NCBI RefSeq assembly: GCF_017897595.1
Contig: NZ_JAGKIK010000002.1
Span: 310,001-374,000, forward strand
Direction: 5' to 3'
DNA length: 64,000 nt
From: Aquimarina sp. U1-2
GTDB lineage: Bacteria; Bacteroidota; Bacteroidia; Flavobacteriales; Flavobacteriaceae
This document shows positions 8,411 through 17,882 of this stretch, one piece after another. Numbering within the stretch: the stretch's first letter is position 1; the number at the start of each line of letters is the position of its first letter. Both the position numbers and the translations under genes were made by a program. Under the pieces are notes generated by a model. The model had not been told where the DNA came from, ran no database searches, and was given only the letters and a program-made list of their open reading frames with translations.

Positions 8411-9598
8411 CTAGTCTTCGTCTTCAGATTTTCTAAGCGTGATCTGAAAAGTAGTGCCCTTATCAATTTCAGAGCGAAGTACCTTGATACGTCCCAAGTG
8501 ATATTCTTCTATTATTCTTCTGGCTAACGACAACCCTAAGCCCCATCCTCTACTTTTAGAAGTATATCCGGGTTCAAAAATTTTGGTAAACTTTCCTTTG
8601 GGCAATCCTTTTCCAGTATCTTTTACGTATATGAATACACGTTTTGCATCATCGGTAAGACCAATTTGAAGATCTCCTTTTCCACGCATGGCATCAATAG
8701 CATTTTTAACCAGATTTTCTATAGTCCAACTATATAATTGTGAATTTAGCAGGACATATATAGGCTTATCAGGTAAATCAAGGGAAAAATTAATCAATTT
8801 CGAGCTTCGAGACTGTAAATAGGTGTAGGCATCTCTTGTTTCTTCAACAATATTAACTTTTTCTAAGTTAGGAATTGATCCAATTTTAGAAAAACGTTCT
8901 GTAATTACCTTTAATCTAGCAATGTCTTTTTCTATTTCGGTAATATATTCAGGATTTACATTTTCTGCTTTCAAAATTTCGTTCCATCCTACCAGAGAGG
9001 ATAACGGGGTGCCAATTTGATGCGCAGTTTCTTTTGCCATACCTGCCCAAAGTTTGTTTTGTTCGCTTGCTTTTGAAGTTGTAAAAAAGAAATAAATAAC
9101 TCCTATGAGCAAGAATAAAATTAAAGCGATAGCAATAGGATAGTATTTCAGCTTGTTCAAAATGTCTGAATGACCATAATATATGTATTGCACGGTGCCT
9201 TTTAAGTCTAATTCTATAGGTTTATTCTCTGCTTTTAATGTATTGAGAAAAGATTTAAGTCGCTTTTCATTATTTATTAATTTTTCAGATACATTTTGAA
9301 AATAGCTTGGATCGGGTTTGCCAATAGAATCTCTAATAAAATCGCCTTGAACATCTGTTATAATAATAGGTATCGATCGGTTTGTTGCTCCAATTAATAT
9401 GGATAGCTCTAGATAGTCATCAGATTGTTCGCTATTTAGCGCTCTTTGCGATTGCGCCCAAATCTCTATTTTCGTACGTTCATCATCTTTAAGACGTTGT
9501 AGAAACAGAGAAGTACTCCACAATATTAAAGCTGTAATTACTACCACAGCTACGATAATAAAATAACTTGAAAAGTTACGCTCGTCAGAGAAATTCAT
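8411..9598 (-). CDS. membrane sensor histidine kinase (orphan)
   Basis: A 395-residue kinase: TM1 at about 12-33, a periplasmic sensor region of about 120 residues, TM2 at about 152-172, then HisKA with the phosphoacceptor His193 in AKETAHQIGTPLSSL, and HATPase_c with the N box NLVKNAIDAM, the G1 box DTGKGLP and the G2 box GWGLGLSLARRI. No HAMP or PAS domain is evident. No response regulator is adjacent, so it is an orphan kinase whose partner is elsewhere. It is transcribed divergently from the flavin reductase gene. Confidence 0.92.
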   Translation of the reverse strand: MNFSDERNFSSYFIIVAVVVITALILWSTSLFLQRLKDDERTKIEIWAQSQRALNSEQSDDYLELSILIGATNRSIPIIITDVQGDFIRDSIGKPDPSYFQNVSEKLINNEKRLKSFLNTLKAENKPIELDLKGTVQYIYYGHSDILNKLKYYPIAIALILFLLIGVIYFFFTTSKASEQNKLWAGMAKETAHQIGTPLSSLVGWNEILKAENVNPEYITEIEKDIARLKVITERFSKIGSIPNLEKVNIVEETRDAYTYLQSRSSKLINFSLDLPDKPIYVLLNSQLYSWTIENLVKNAIDAMRGKGDLQIGLTDDAKRVFIYVKDTGKGLPKGKFTKIFEPGYTSKSRGWGLGLSLARRIIEEYHLGRIKVLRSEIDKGTTFQITLRKSEDED

Positions 9599-9706
9599 AA
9601 AGAAATGTTAACCCAATCTTAATAATAACGTTTTTAGATAATTTTATTGTCTTACAATACTATGTTTGAAAGGCATCTTACCATTTCATATCGGGTAAAG
9701 TTTAGT

Positions 9707-9714
9707 TATCTTTG
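9707..9714 (+). promoter_or_regulatory. -7 promoter box of the flavin reductase operon
   Basis: TATCTTTG fits TAnnTTTG exactly. It sits 19 bases before the ATG at 9733, which places transcription initiation close to 9720 and excludes the TTG codon at 9712 as a start. Confidence 0.6.
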
Positions 9715-9732
9715 TTCAATATAAAAAAATTT

Positions 9733-10605
9733 ATGGTTACGATCGATCCTTTAACGGTTTCTACCGGAAAATTACATGGTCTTATGTTAGGAGCTATAGG
9801 TCCAAGGCCTATTGCTTTTGCCAGCACAATAGATGCCGAAAGACAGCCTAATTTATCTCCTTTCAGTTTTTTTAACGTGTTTAGTGCCAATCCACCAATT
9901 CTCATATTTTCTCCAGCACGAAGAGTAAGAGATAATACGACTAAACACACATTAGAGAATGCAAAAAACACCAAAGAAGTAGTTATAAATATTGTAAACT
10001 ATGACATTGTACAACAAATGTCTTTGTCTAGTACAGAATATGCTACTGGTGTGAACGAGTTTGTAAAATCAGGGCTTACCATGGTACCTTCAAAGAAGGT
10101 ACAATCATTTCGGGTAGGAGAATCTCCTGTACAGTTCGAATGTAAAGTAAATGATATCATAGCCTTGGGCGAAGAAGGAGGAGCAGGAAACCTTATTATT
10201 TGTGAAGTACTACTGATGCATATTCATAAAAATGTTCTCGATCAAAACGATAACATCGATCAACATAAAATTGACCAGGTAGCTCGTATGGGTGGGAATT
10301 GGTATACCAGAGCAAATTTAGGGATGTTCGAGGTGCCTAAACCCCTTAGATCGTTAGGGGTTGGAGTAGATGGGTTACCAGAGGATATTAAGAATAGTTC
10401 CATATTAACAGGTAATGATCTGGGTAAACTTGCAAACGTAGAAAAAATACCAGATCAAAAGGATGCGGTTAGCTTTGTTAATAATCGAGAGGATATAAAG
10501 GCTAAAATTGAGCAGGCAAACCCGACAGAAATTCATAAATTTGCCAAATATTATCTAGATCATGATGATGTAGATACAGCATGGAATATTTTATCAGCAA
10601 CATAA
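9733..10605 (+). CDS. flavin reductase family protein (flavoredoxin-like)
   Basis: With the ATG at 9733 the protein has 290 residues and begins MVTIDPLTVSTGKLHGLMLG. The split-barrel FMN-binding region contains GPRPIAFASTID, NLSPFSFFNVFSANPP and ECKVNDIIALGEEGGAG, as in flavin reductase/flavoredoxin proteins. It should bind FMN in the cytosol. A C-terminal extension of about 80 residues shows no motif. The next gene (DUF3127) starts 13 bases after its stop, so they form an operon. Confidence 0.87.
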   Translation: MVTIDPLTVSTGKLHGLMLGAIGPRPIAFASTIDAERQPNLSPFSFFNVFSANPPILIFSPARRVRDNTTKHTLENAKNTKEVVINIVNYDIVQQMSLSSTEYATGVNEFVKSGLTMVPSKKVQSFRVGESPVQFECKVNDIIALGEEGGAGNLIICEVLLMHIHKNVLDQNDNIDQHKIDQVARMGGNWYTRANLGMFEVPKPLRSLGVGVDGLPEDIKNSSILTGNDLGKLANVEKIPDQKDAVSFVNNREDIKAKIEQANPTEIHKFAKYYLDHDDVDTAWNILSAT

Positions 10606-10618
10606 TAACACAGCAGCG

Positions 10619-10996
10619 ATGGAAGTACAAGGTAAAGTAAAAATGATAGGCGAGACGCAAACTTTTGGTAACAATGGTTTTAGAAAGAGAGAAATAGTGG
10701 TAACTACCGACGAGCAATATCCACAACACATTATGGTAGAATTTATTCAAGATAAATGTGATTTGTTAAATAATTTTCAGGTAGGTCAGGATGTAAAAAT
10801 TGGTATTAATCTTCGAGGTCGCGAGTGGGTTAATCCACAAGGAGAAACGAAGTATTTTAATGCCATACAAGGCTGGCGGATAGAGAATTTGCAGTCTGCA
10901 ATGCCTGCTTCTGGAGCTGTGCCCCCACCACCGGCAGATACTTTTGAACCAGCTACAGATTTTTCTGAAGAAGAGCATGACGATCTACCATTCTAA
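10619..10996 (+). CDS. DUF3127 family protein
   Basis: A 125-residue protein recognised as DUF3127: MEVQGKVKMIGETQTFG, FRKREIVVTTDEQYPQ, and a domain ending KYFNAIQGWRIE near residue 88. The beta-rich pattern and the acidic, proline-containing tail (ending HDDLPF) resemble single-stranded DNA-binding (OB-fold) proteins, but this is a structural analogy. It is the last gene of the flavin reductase unit and is followed by a terminator. Confidence 0.85.
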   Translation: MEVQGKVKMIGETQTFGNNGFRKREIVVTTDEQYPQHIMVEFIQDKCDLLNNFQVGQDVKIGINLRGREWVNPQGETKYFNAIQGWRIENLQSAMPASGAVPPPPADTFEPATDFSEEEHDDLPF

Positions 10997-11059
10997 ACCA
11001 ACATACAAGTAACGGTATGCATAAGCCGTAAATTAAATGCATTTATACTTAGAAAAGTA

Positions 11060-11088
11060 AAAAGTCCGATAGGGTATATCGGACTTTT
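11060..11088 (+). terminator. rho-independent terminator after DUF3127
   Basis: An 11-bp perfect stem (aaaagtccgat at 11060-11070 with 11078-11088) and a 7-nt loop end in a T-run. It lies 63 bases past the DUF3127 stop codon. Confidence 0.85.
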
Positions 11089-11266
11089 CGTATTGTGGTT
11101 TTAGGTCAACCTTTTAATAAAACTCAAAAAAGCAATGATGAACAAAATTTATCTTAAAAGGTCTTAACAAATATTGCGATTTTTTTGGTCAATTCAAACA
11201 ACTGATTGATATTTAACTTAATGAACGGATTCAGACCCGATTCAATATAATTAATAAGCCTATATT

Positions 11267-11905
11267 TTGTACTTACTCACAGCTGCTATTTGGTTTCCTC
11301 CCGCTTATTGTGCAGACACGAATGGATTATTGGCTATTGGCGGTGACCTATCAATATCCAGGTTATTAAAAGCGTATCATTCGGGGATATTTCCCTGGTA
11401 TAGTTCATGTGAGCCTATCTTATGGTTTTGCCCAGATCCACGGATGGTTTTATTTCCAAAAGAGCTCAAAATTAGCAAAAGCATGAAACAACTTCTTAAA
11501 AAAGATCCTTTTGAAGTAACCTTTAATCAGGATTTTAAAAGTGTGATCAGGCAGTGCGCTCATGTAAAAAGAAAAGATCAAGACGATACCTGGATTACCA
11601 ATGAGATGCAAGAAGCCTATATACAACTGCATGAATTAGGACATGCAATCTCTGTCGAGGTGTGGTATGATGAGAGGCTAGTAGGTGGTCTTTACGGAGT
11701 TTGGCTACGCAATAAAAAAGTGTTTTGTGGCGAAAGTATGTTTTCACTAGTTAGTAATGCCTCCAAATACGGTTTTGTAAAATTAGTAGATTGGTTACGA
11801 CAACAAAACGTAACATTAATAGATTGTCAAATACATACTGATCATTTAGCAAGTCTGGGAGCCAGGGAAATTTCTAGAGAAGAATTTTTATCGTATTTAC
11901 AATAG
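11267..11905 (+). CDS. aat: leucyl/phenylalanyl-tRNA-protein transferase
   Basis: A 212-residue enzyme that adds Leu or Phe to proteins with N-terminal Lys/Arg, marking them for ClpAP (N-degron pathway). Typical blocks are WFPPAYCADTNGLLAIGGDL, YHSGIFPWY and CPDPRMVLFP. The start is a TTG codon at 11267: the conserved N-terminus MYLLTAAIWFPP needs it, an in-frame TAA lies at 11255-11257, and the next in-frame ATG is past the conserved N-terminal block. It appears to be a monocistronic gene. Confidence 0.93.
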   Translation: MYLLTAAIWFPPAYCADTNGLLAIGGDLSISRLLKAYHSGIFPWYSSCEPILWFCPDPRMVLFPKELKISKSMKQLLKKDPFEVTFNQDFKSVIRQCAHVKRKDQDDTWITNEMQEAYIQLHELGHAISVEVWYDERLVGGLYGVWLRNKKVFCGESMFSLVSNASKYGFVKLVDWLRQQNVTLIDCQIHTDHLASLGAREISREEFLSYLQ

Positions 11906-11968
11906 TGCGGATCATAAAATTATCACTATTTCACTATTGTATACTCTCTGGTTACACCAAAATGAGTA

Positions 11969-12532
11969 TTACACCTGGGTATACCGGAAGCAATCCACCG
12001 TGTGATCATTAACCATACCAATAGCTTGCATAAACGCATACATTACCGTAGGACCTACAAATTTAAATCCTCTTTTTTTGAGATCTTTGCTTATTCGATT
12101 TGAGATTTCGGTAGTTGCAAGGCAATCTTTGTGGTGCTTCCAACGGTTTACGATGGGCTTGTTTTGCACAAAATCCCAAATATAGCTATCAAAACTTCCA
12201 AATTCTTGCTGTATTTTCATAAAATTCTGCGCATTAGATACTGTAGAATTTATTTTTAATTTATTTCGAATAATAGCTTTATTTTGCAATAGCGCTTCCT
12301 TCTTCTGTTCATTATATTGAGCGACCAGGCGGTAATCGAAATTATCAAAGGCAAGTCTAAAATGTTCTCTTTTTCGTAAAATGGTAATCCAACTTAATCC
12401 GGCCTGAAACGTCTCTAAAACTAAAAATTCAAATAATAATTGTTCATCGTGTAGCGGTACGCCCCATTCCTTATCGTGATAGGCTTCATACAAGGGATCA
12501 CCTAAACACCATTCACATCGTTGCTTCTGCAT
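11969..12532 (-). CDS. tag: DNA-3-methyladenine glycosylase I
   Basis: A 187-residue base-excision-repair enzyme removing 3-methyladenine from alkylated DNA. The N-terminus RCEWCLGDPLYEAYHDKEWG carries a zinc-ligand Cys and the family signature. ETFQAGLSWITILRKRE and a C-terminal FVGPTVMYAFMQAIGMVNDH with zinc-ligand His are also conserved. Length and domain layout are normal. It is a single gene read toward aat. Confidence 0.96.
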   Translation of the reverse strand: MQKQRCEWCLGDPLYEAYHDKEWGVPLHDEQLLFEFLVLETFQAGLSWITILRKREHFRLAFDNFDYRLVAQYNEQKKEALLQNKAIIRNKLKINSTVSNAQNFMKIQQEFGSFDSYIWDFVQNKPIVNRWKHHKDCLATTEISNRISKDLKKRGFKFVGPTVMYAFMQAIGMVNDHTVDCFRYTQV

Positions 12533-12645
12533 ATGTATCTTGTTTTATTAGATTACAATTCTGTTAATCTTTAGTAAAATTACTTCAACACCTGTCATTA
12601 ACCGTAGGCTAACCTTACAACTTAGATGCATTCGGGATCTAGCCC

Positions 12646-14559
12646 TTATTTTTTTAGGAAATGTAATGGATTTCCTTTTTCCTCGATAAATCTTCTCGCA
12701 ATCAACTCGGCTCCACTGGTATTCAAATGATTTCCGTTGCGATAAATGATACTTCCGTTAATTTCAAATTCACAAAATTGTGCATCACACATCACATCAT
12801 TTAGATTGATAACAGTTACCGACGGAAATTTGCGTTGTATCTCGTATACGATATATGTTTCCGGACGCTCATAAAAAGGAATCAATATATCTTTTTTTAG
12901 AATTGAAGCATTTCCTTTAGTTTTATACATCTTCATTTTATGTATATTCATGGCACTAGTCGCTCGTAGAGGATCTATTATGATTATATTTTTTTTGCTT
13001 TCTACCAGTCCTGCGAGGGTTTCAAGTACGAATTGATAGTTTTTTGAAGCAGGGTCATAAAAGCGTTCCCAATTTGTAGCAATAATAATCGTTTCTAATT
13101 TCTGTGCATACGCCAATCTTTCTAATCCGTATCGAGGATCGCGTTCGTTTTCACCGCTAATATCATCTATATCGTGTAGTAAAGGATATCCGCCTGCTGC
13201 ACTATCGTGAAAATATAAATTTGCATCTTTGGCCAGCACATCAATAAAAGCGGCGGTATGATTTGCAAAAGAATCACCAATTAGGATTCCGTCTAGCGTA
13301 TCTTTTTTGACACCCAAGCTGCAATACGCTACGTTGCCTATTGCGTAGGTATCAAAACAATGTTTTCGTACTTTATTCGGGAAATTTTCATCTTTATTAA
13401 ACTCTGTAAGTTCGGGATGACGCTCTGGGAAACCATCTTTAGCATCGAGTATACCATAAATAGTGCCTGTGATAAAAAGACAAGGTAATAGTACAACCCA
13501 TATTGTTTTAGAAAAGCGATAAGTAAAGCGATATCGAAAAGGTTGTTCAACATACTTCCATGAAAAATAAGAGAGTACGATGGTAAGTGTAATTGCACTT
13601 ATAATTTTAGGAACATCGAGATCATACCCCAAATATTTTATAAATACAAAAATAGGCCAATGCCACAAATACATAGAATACGATAATAGGCCAAGGGTAA
13701 CTAAAGGCTTCATCGCTAATAGCCTGTTAACTAAAGCGTTGTCTTGTGACTTACCCGCCAAAATAATCATGACAGCACCTAAGCAAGGCCATAAAGCATT
13801 CATGCCAGGAAATATGCTCGAATTATCCAGCAACACCCCTGAAGATATGATTAATAAAAGCCCAATACTTGAAATTATATGGTTATAGAGCGTACTTATT
13901 TTTGGAATTTTATCCCAAAACAGAGCGAGACCCGCGCCCATAGAAAGTTCAAACAATCGCGCCGGTAACAAAAAGTAGGCTGTTGTAGGATCATAATACG
14001 CTTGATATACAGATATTCCTAATCCTGCTATGATACATAAAACGATACATACTAGTCTTTTTGTTGAGTGAAGAAAACGATGCATCAGCAAAAGAATAGG
14101 GGGCCATATCACATAAAATTGTTCTTCGACAGCTAAAGACCAGGTATGAAGTAGAGGAATTACCTCGGTATTCTCAACAAAATAATTTTTGCCATTAAGC
14201 CATAGATAGAAGTTATTGGTGCTTAGCATGGTGTGCAAAACCGTTCTAGAAAAGTTTTCGAGATCATTGGCAAAAAGAAACAGACATGCAGGAAGCGTTA
14301 CCACAAGCATAACAAATACCAAAACAGGAATTATCCTTCGTATCCGCCGTAAATAAAAAGCTTTAAAAGAAAACGCACCGTTTAGCATTTCTTTGTTGAT
14401 CGAACTGGTAATAAGATATCCAGAAATTACAAAAAATACGTCTACCCCTATATACCCTCCTTCTATCCAGGATAAATCCGCATGATATAAAATGACAAGA
14501 ATAACAGCTATAGCTCGTAGACCATCTATATCTGCTCGGTAAAATAAGGTTTTGTTCAT
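12646..14559 (-). CDS. OafA/YrhL-type O-acyltransferase with SGNH domain
   Basis: A 637-residue protein with the acyltransferase-3 membrane domain (about ten transmembrane helices, residues 8-370, opening with YRADIDGLRAIAVILVILYH and including LLHTWSLAVEEQFYVIWP) fused to a periplasmic SGNH hydrolase-like domain. The latter shows the GDS block in GILIGDSFANH and the catalytic DxxH-like NHLNTSGAEL. Such proteins acetylate surface polysaccharide or peptidoglycan. It stands alone, so the acceptor cannot be named. Confidence 0.92.
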   Translation of the reverse strand: MNKTLFYRADIDGLRAIAVILVILYHADLSWIEGGYIGVDVFFVISGYLITSSINKEMLNGAFSFKAFYLRRIRRIIPVLVFVMLVVTLPACLFLFANDLENFSRTVLHTMLSTNNFYLWLNGKNYFVENTEVIPLLHTWSLAVEEQFYVIWPPILLLMHRFLHSTKRLVCIVLCIIAGLGISVYQAYYDPTTAYFLLPARLFELSMGAGLALFWDKIPKISTLYNHIISSIGLLLIISSGVLLDNSSIFPGMNALWPCLGAVMIILAGKSQDNALVNRLLAMKPLVTLGLLSYSMYLWHWPIFVFIKYLGYDLDVPKIISAITLTIVLSYFSWKYVEQPFRYRFTYRFSKTIWVVLLPCLFITGTIYGILDAKDGFPERHPELTEFNKDENFPNKVRKHCFDTYAIGNVAYCSLGVKKDTLDGILIGDSFANHTAAFIDVLAKDANLYFHDSAAGGYPLLHDIDDISGENERDPRYGLERLAYAQKLETIIIATNWERFYDPASKNYQFVLETLAGLVESKKNIIIIDPLRATSAMNIHKMKMYKTKGNASILKKDILIPFYERPETYIVYEIQRKFPSVTVINLNDVMCDAQFCEFEINGSIIYRNGNHLNTSGAELIARRFIEEKGNPLHFLKK

Positions 14560-14687
14560 GAATTACTCTTTTTGAGATTAGGGAGAGGCAATACCCGGCA
14601 CAAATATATCATATTCTTCAATTTTTTTTAATTGTAAGGGTTTCAAAAGATAAACGTCCTATTTTTACAAAAAAACACCGTAGAAAA

Positions 14688-15299
14688 ATGAAGCGTACAC
14701 ATGTTATTGATTTGGTTGAAGAAGCTATCCATCATTCTTATACATATCAGGAATACAAAGCACTACTAAGTCATCTTTTGGCTGAAGGAAAATCAACAGG
14801 TCATGAACAATCTGAAGCGTTAACCAATTATAGCCTACTCAATGAACGTAGAATGAAACGTTTAGACAAAACGTTAGCTATCGAAAAATCAGTAATCGAT
14901 ACGTTTGCTAAGACTCAAAAAAAGGTGATCTGGTTGGTCTTGTCTGAAGGTTGGTGCGGCGATGCTGCACAATCATTGCCGGTGATGAATATATTAGCAG
15001 AAGTATCTGATACAATTCAATTAAAAATAGTGTCTAGAGATGATCATGAACAATTAATGAGTAATTTTCTTACCAATGGAGGCAAAGCAATTCCGAAGCT
15101 GATTGTTTATAACCCTCAAAATCAAAAGGTGCTAAATACATGGGGACCAAGACCCTCTATTGCTACTAAAATGGTGAACGATTACAAATCAAAATACGGG
15201 AGTTTAGACGCACAATTCAAACAAGATTTACAAGTGTGGTATAACAAAGACCGCGGTCAAAATATTGCTCAAGATCTACTTCAGTTACTACAGTATTAG
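14688..15299 (+). CDS. thioredoxin-fold protein with single active-site cysteine
   Basis: A 203-residue cytosolic protein with a thioredoxin-like central region: KVIWLVLSEGWCGDAAQSLP near residue 85, then the cis-Pro region NGGKAIPKLIVYN near 130. The CxxC is replaced by CGDA, leaving one cysteine, so classical disulfide exchange is unlikely. An N-terminal helical segment of about 70 residues precedes the fold. The family is common in Flavobacteriia as 'thioredoxin family protein'; its function is unknown. Confidence 0.8.
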   Translation: MKRTHVIDLVEEAIHHSYTYQEYKALLSHLLAEGKSTGHEQSEALTNYSLLNERRMKRLDKTLAIEKSVIDTFAKTQKKVIWLVLSEGWCGDAAQSLPVMNILAEVSDTIQLKIVSRDDHEQLMSNFLTNGGKAIPKLIVYNPQNQKVLNTWGPRPSIATKMVNDYKSKYGSLDAQFKQDLQVWYNKDRGQNIAQDLLQLLQY

Positions 15300-15345
15300 G
15301 ATCATAATTTATACCGAGCATTACCTTATGGCGAGGTAAAATCAA

Positions 15346-16044
15346 TTAATTATTGTAATTGAAATAATAAGTTATAGATCCATGTTGTTCTTCTAAAGTG
15401 GTACGAGAAAATAATGCTTTTCTGGCATAATTCATGGCATTGTCAAAGAGGCATTCGTTACGTGTTGTCGACTTTTTTTTGTCAACTTTAGTATCGACAA
15501 CATATCCGTTTTTATTAACTTCAATTTTTACCACAACTTTTCCGCTGCCATTACAGGTATATACAGGATTTGGTAGCTCAATAGAGGTACGACCTTTAAG
15601 ACTGTAGGTAAGGGAGCTATTTCTGTTATTCATTTCTTCATCCTCGGGTTTCGCTTCTTCGTTTTTCGCTTCTTCGTTGGTATCTTCCTCTAGAGGGACA
15701 TCGCCTTCTTCAGCAGTCATGGTTTCTTCACTTTGTGCCAGATCCTCAGTTTCTGTAAGAGATTTCATGCGTTGTTCAAACTCATCATGATCCTCAAAAT
15801 CTTCATTATAGGCCGCATGAGTTCTTCTAGAAGCATCAATCTGTCTATTCTCTTGAGCGATCAATTCTTCTTCGGGTTGCTGCTCTTCTTCCTGTTCTGC
15901 CAAAAATTCTTCAGGAATTTCCATCATAATTTCGGCTTGTTCTTTTTGCTTTTTGATCATATTGATATTGTACAAGCTAAGAACAAAGATTCCCATCAAC
16001 ATAGATGTGATAATCAAGGCTTTATGTTTCTCTAAAAACTCCAT
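15346..16044 (-). CDS. TonB-like energy transducer protein
   Basis: A 232-residue protein with a short cytosolic N-terminus, one membrane helix (ALIITSMLMGIFVLSLY), a long Glu-rich spacer (about residues 40-145), and a C-terminal domain with GKVVVKIEVNKNGYVVDTKV and a terminal ITYYFNYN, which matches the beta-alpha-beta layout of TonB C-termini. The spacer is acidic rather than the usual Pro-Lys type. It closes the ftsX-lgt-uppP-truB minus-strand gene run, with a 35-base gap after truB. Confidence 0.75.
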   Translation of the reverse strand: MEFLEKHKALIITSMLMGIFVLSLYNINMIKKQKEQAEIMMEIPEEFLAEQEEEQQPEEELIAQENRQIDASRRTHAAYNEDFEDHDEFEQRMKSLTETEDLAQSEETMTAEEGDVPLEEDTNEEAKNEEAKPEDEEMNNRNSSLTYSLKGRTSIELPNPVYTCNGSGKVVVKIEVNKNGYVVDTKVDKKKSTTRNECLFDNAMNYARKALFSRTTLEEQHGSITYYFNYNN

Positions 16045-16079
16045 AAGTGTATGTATAACTAATTTTATTCAACAATATT

Positions 16080-16787
16080 TTATGCAGTTTCAATTTTTGT
16101 AGATACCTGTTTCACAAAAGCTTCTACAGTAGTAGCATCTTCAATAGAAAATGATCCTATGCTTGTTCTTCGTAAAGCAGTTAAGTGCCCCCCGCTTTGT
16201 AACGCTTTTCCAAAGTCATGCGCAAGTGAACGTATATAAGTTCCCTTACTACATATAACTTTAAAATCGACCTCTGGCAAAGCTATTCTGGTAATTTCAA
16301 AATGATGTATGGTGATTTTTCTTGATTTTATGGCTACTGTGGTTCCCGCTCTGGCATATTCGTACAGGCGCTTTCCATCTTTTTTTAAAGCTGAAAAAAT
16401 GGGTGGATATTGCTCGATTTCTCCGGTAAATATAGCTGTAGCAGCTATAATATCTTCATTGGTAATGTGATCAATTGGAAAGGTTTGATCTATCTCGGTT
16501 TCCAGATCGTATGATGGTGTTGTAGCTCCTAAAGTAATGGTACCGGTATACTCTTTTACTTGTCCCTGAAGCTGCGGAATTTGCTTGGTAAATTTTCCTG
16601 TGCATAGAATTAAGAGACCCGAAGCCAAGGGGTCCAATGTACCTGCATGTCCTACTTTGATCTTTTTAATACCAAAGTTTTTCCGAATGGCCCAACGTAG
16701 CTTATTGACGACCTGAAAAGAAGTCCATTGTAACGGTTTGTCGATCAAAATAATTTGACCGTTTCTGTAGTCTTGTTCGGTTAACAT
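16080..16787 (-). CDS. truB: tRNA pseudouridine-55 synthase
   Basis: A 235-residue enzyme making pseudouridine 55 in the tRNA T-arm. The catalytic Asp is in KVGHAGTLDPLASGLLILC near residue 52; the N-terminal LIDKPLQWTSFQVVN and the later SKGTYIRSLAHDFG are also diagnostic. The size matches the short TruB form lacking a long PUA tail. It starts 9 bases after uppP. Confidence 0.96.
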   Translation of the reverse strand: MLTEQDYRNGQIILIDKPLQWTSFQVVNKLRWAIRKNFGIKKIKVGHAGTLDPLASGLLILCTGKFTKQIPQLQGQVKEYTGTITLGATTPSYDLETEIDQTFPIDHITNEDIIAATAIFTGEIEQYPPIFSALKKDGKRLYEYARAGTTVAIKSRKITIHHFEITRIALPEVDFKVICSKGTYIRSLAHDFGKALQSGGHLTALRRTSIGSFSIEDATTVEAFVKQVSTKIETA

Positions 16788-16796
16788 AATTTGGGG

Positions 16797-17591
16797 CTAT
16801 TTCATCAAACCAAAAATGATGGCAAGTATACCAACAAAAACACAATATACGGCAAAATATGTTAACTTACTCTTTTTTACTAGCGAAATCATCCAGGTAC
16901 ACGCAAAAAGCCCAGAAATAAAAGCAGCTATAAAACCTATAATAATGGCGCTGTTATTTTGAGAAGTAAATGAAAGATCACCACTCAACATATCTTTAGC
17001 AATTTTCCCAAAGATCAATGGGATCACCATTAAAAACGAAAAGCGCGCCGCTTTGGTTTTATCATTTCCCAATAAAACCGAAGTCGAAATTGTAGCTCCG
17101 CTACGCGAAATCCCCGGTAGCATAGCCACAGCTTGCGCAATACCAATAACAAATGCATTGGTGGCGCTTACAGGTTTTCTTGTGCTTTTCGCTTTATCGG
17201 CAAACCATAGCAGTATAGCAGTAATGAGCAACATACATCCTACAAAGGTAATATTACCACCGAAAAGCTGTTCTAATTGTTCTTCAAAAAACAGTCCTAC
17301 AACTACTGCCGGAATCATAGAAACGATAATTTTTAATGAAAATAGGGTTTCTTCATTTTTTTTGAAGGCTAGCAAACCGCGAATGATTCTCCAGATATCT
17401 TTTCTAAAAACGACTATAGTACTTAGCGCGGTAGCAAAATGAAGGACAACTGTAAATAATAAGGATTCTTCAGGAATGCTCGTATCCCCAAGAATGGCTT
17501 TGCCTAATTCTAGGTGACCGCTCGATGAAACCGGTAAAAATTCTGTGAGACCTTGAACTATTCCTAAAACAATGGCATCAATTATATCCAT
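16797..17591 (-). CDS. uppP: undecaprenyl-diphosphatase (BacA/UppP)
   Basis: A 264-residue inner-membrane enzyme that recycles undecaprenyl diphosphate to the monophosphate for peptidoglycan and glycan synthesis. The two hallmark motifs are present: GLTEFLPVSSSGHLEL near residue 15 (catalytic Glu) and LPGISRSGATIS near 157 (catalytic Arg/Ser). About eight hydrophobic helices. It sits between DUF3098 and truB in the operon. Confidence 0.96.
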   Translation of the reverse strand: MDIIDAIVLGIVQGLTEFLPVSSSGHLELGKAILGDTSIPEESLLFTVVLHFATALSTIVVFRKDIWRIIRGLLAFKKNEETLFSLKIIVSMIPAVVVGLFFEEQLEQLFGGNITFVGCMLLITAILLWFADKAKSTRKPVSATNAFVIGIAQAVAMLPGISRSGATISTSVLLGNDKTKAARFSFLMVIPLIFGKIAKDMLSGDLSFTSQNNSAIIIGFIAAFISGLFACTWMISLVKKSKLTYFAVYCVFVGILAIIFGLMK

Positions 17592-17618
17592 AGAGCATTG
17601 GGATGTTTCTTTGAAATA

Positions 17619-17882
17619 TTACTTTTTCTTCTTGTCTGGATTTAGAAGAATAGCATATACTTCGATACCAAAGCCTATCAATACTATGGTTGGTGCAAGC
17701 CGTATTCGTCTGAAGTTATAAATCTCTGGATTAAAAACATTAGGATCATCACTACCGCCTCCTGCCATCAAAATAAATCCTAGCGCAATAACTGCAATAC
17801 CAATCGCCATGACTACATAATTTTTCTTCCCAAATACAAAATCGGGTTGAGGTGGGTTGTTTTTACGGTGTTGTTTGCTCAT
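17619..17882 (-). CDS. DUF3098 family membrane protein
   Basis: An 87-residue protein with two hydrophobic helices (YVVMAIGIAVIALGFILMAG and TIVLIGFGIEVYAILL) separated by GGGSDDPNVFNPEIYNFRR, the DUF3098 signature. In Flavobacteriia this gene regularly lies between ftsX and uppP, as it does here apart from lgt and a small gene interposed. It overlaps the end of the gene upstream by 20 bases. Confidence 0.88.
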   Translation of the reverse strand: MSKQHRKNNPPQPDFVFGKKNYVVMAIGIAVIALGFILMAGGGSDDPNVFNPEIYNFRRIRLAPTIVLIGFGIEVYAILLNPDKKKK

